Assembly: GCA_963813345.1 (NCBI GenBank)
Contig: CAWEYR010000022.1
Coordinates: 1 to 64,000, forward strand
Reading direction: 5' to 3'
Origin: CAWDDA01 sp963813345
GTDB taxonomy: Bacteria > Acidobacteriota > Blastocatellia > RBC074
DNA length: 64,000 nt
Shown: positions 63,597 through 64,000 of the stretch, piece after piece
Numbering within the stretch: position 1 is the first letter of the stretch
How the letters are laid out: the number at the start of each line of letters is the position of its first letter
Made by a program: the position numbers and the translations under genes
Notes under the pieces: model-generated
The model's input: the letters and a program-made list of their open reading frames with translations, nothing else
Database searches by the model: none
Told to the model about the DNA's origin: nothing

Positions 63597-63794
63597 GGAT
63601 GGAGTTCAAAGAAGTCAACGGCCATGAGAAATAGAAGAATAAACACGGAACACACAGAGACACGAAGGACACGGAAGGACACGGAAGGAAACTTTGATTC
63701 TCTAAGGTTTCTGTCCGTGTTTCTTGCGTGTCCTTTTCGCGTGTTCCGTGTTTATTCTGCTATTTCTCATGCGCGTTGACTTCTTTGAACTCTG
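63597..63794. repeat. 200-bp inverted repeat of ACACGGA units
   Basis: The outer arms GAGTTCAAAGAAGTCAACG and the complementary CGTTGACTTCTTTGAACTC nearly bound the element. The inner arms are tandem units of GACACGGAAG/GAACACACAG type, complemented by CGTGTTTCTTGCGTGTCC-type text. It lies between the TPR-CRTAC1 gene start and the lepB stop, both on the minus strand. It has the same construction as the GCAGAGA and CGAAGACG hairpins. Confidence 0.88.
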
Positions 63795-63795
63795 C

Positions 63796-64000
63796 TCACT
63801 TGATTGCCGTACCAGTCCGGCTCCATTTCGTCTTGAGGAACAGGTCCACGGGGAAGAATCCTGTCCCTTCTTTTTCCGGGTTTCTCGGATTGTACGACCA
63901 GTGCACGTACAATGCGCGCGCGATGACGTTATCGCGTGGAACAAAGCCCCAGTAACGGCTGTCAAGACTGTTGTTTCTGCTGTCACCCATCACGAAATAG
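63796..64000 (-). CDS. lepB: Signal peptidase I, C-terminal part (runs off the window)
   Basis: The last 67 residues. VMGDSRNNSLDSRYWGFVPRDNVIARA is the S26 family box E (GDxxxNSxDSRxWG), which closes the active site; the catalytic Ser and Lys lie beyond the window. A Trp/Tyr/Pro-rich tail follows (ALYVHWSYNPRNPEKEG). The enzyme cleaves signal peptides at the outer face of the inner membrane. The stop at 63796 is followed by the 200-bp inverted repeat. Confidence 0.88.
   Translation of the reverse strand, partial: YFVMGDSRNNSLDSRYWGFVPRDNVIARALYVHWSYNPRNPEKEGTGFFPVDLFLKTKWSRTGTAIK

Overview
The window reads as chromosomal DNA of an acidobacterium, most likely class Blastocatellia. This is inferred from gene content: Oar-like TonB receptor with a carboxypeptidase-regulatory N-domain, Ser/Thr kinases fused to TolB-like and TPR domains, a TPR/FG-GAP/ASPIC-UnbV secreted protein, Tat-exported carboxylesterase, type IV pilus genes and an IS481 element. 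No rRNA or tRNA gene was recognised.

Layout. 0.1-2.7 kb: decayed WD40 lipoprotein, SAP-domain protein, DUF1990 protein (all minus). 3.0-7.7 kb: plus-strand pilus-assembly operon (PilN, PilO, PilP-like, pseudopilin), then an epimerase-like protein and rsmD. 7.8-12.6 kb: coaD, aspartate aminotransferase, RNase R, VOC protein. 12.6-18.9 kb: proS and a methyltransferase (minus), then two convergent GT39-like membrane glycosyltransferases. 19.0-27.7 kb: glyA (plus), then a minus-strand housekeeping operon uvrB-aroC-def-fmt-rsmB-dapA-like. 27.8-33.2 kb: mobile/decayed zone with REP-like hairpins around a dead IS200-type transposase, a broken GMC oxidoreductase, a VOC protein and an intact IS481 element. 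33.2-51.3 kb: signalling zone with a SpoIIE/PP2C phosphatase translationally coupled to a Ser/Thr kinase, a Phd/VapC toxin-antitoxin pair, MOSC protein, esterase-TPR protein, MFS transporter, a second kinase of the same architecture and length, and a roughly 2,070-residue kinase-TolB-TPR-TolB-TPR-AAA-TPR composite. 51.3-64 kb: GxxExxY nuclease remnant, small membrane protein, carboxylesterase, TonB receptor, folC, TPR-CRTAC1 protein and the 3' end of lepB.

Two features run across the window. (1) Many genes, including essential ones (proS, uvrB, fmt, rsmB), are split by single-base indels, often in homopolymers; the reading frame resumes in register with conserved family sequence. This looks like residual long-read error more than true decay, so I annotate these genes at full length with frameshift notes. 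(2) Intergenic spaces are filled by several families of long inverted repeats with arms up to 52 bp, mostly at transcription-unit ends. Some have run into coding ends, and one has been split by the IS481 insertion with a 6-bp target duplication.
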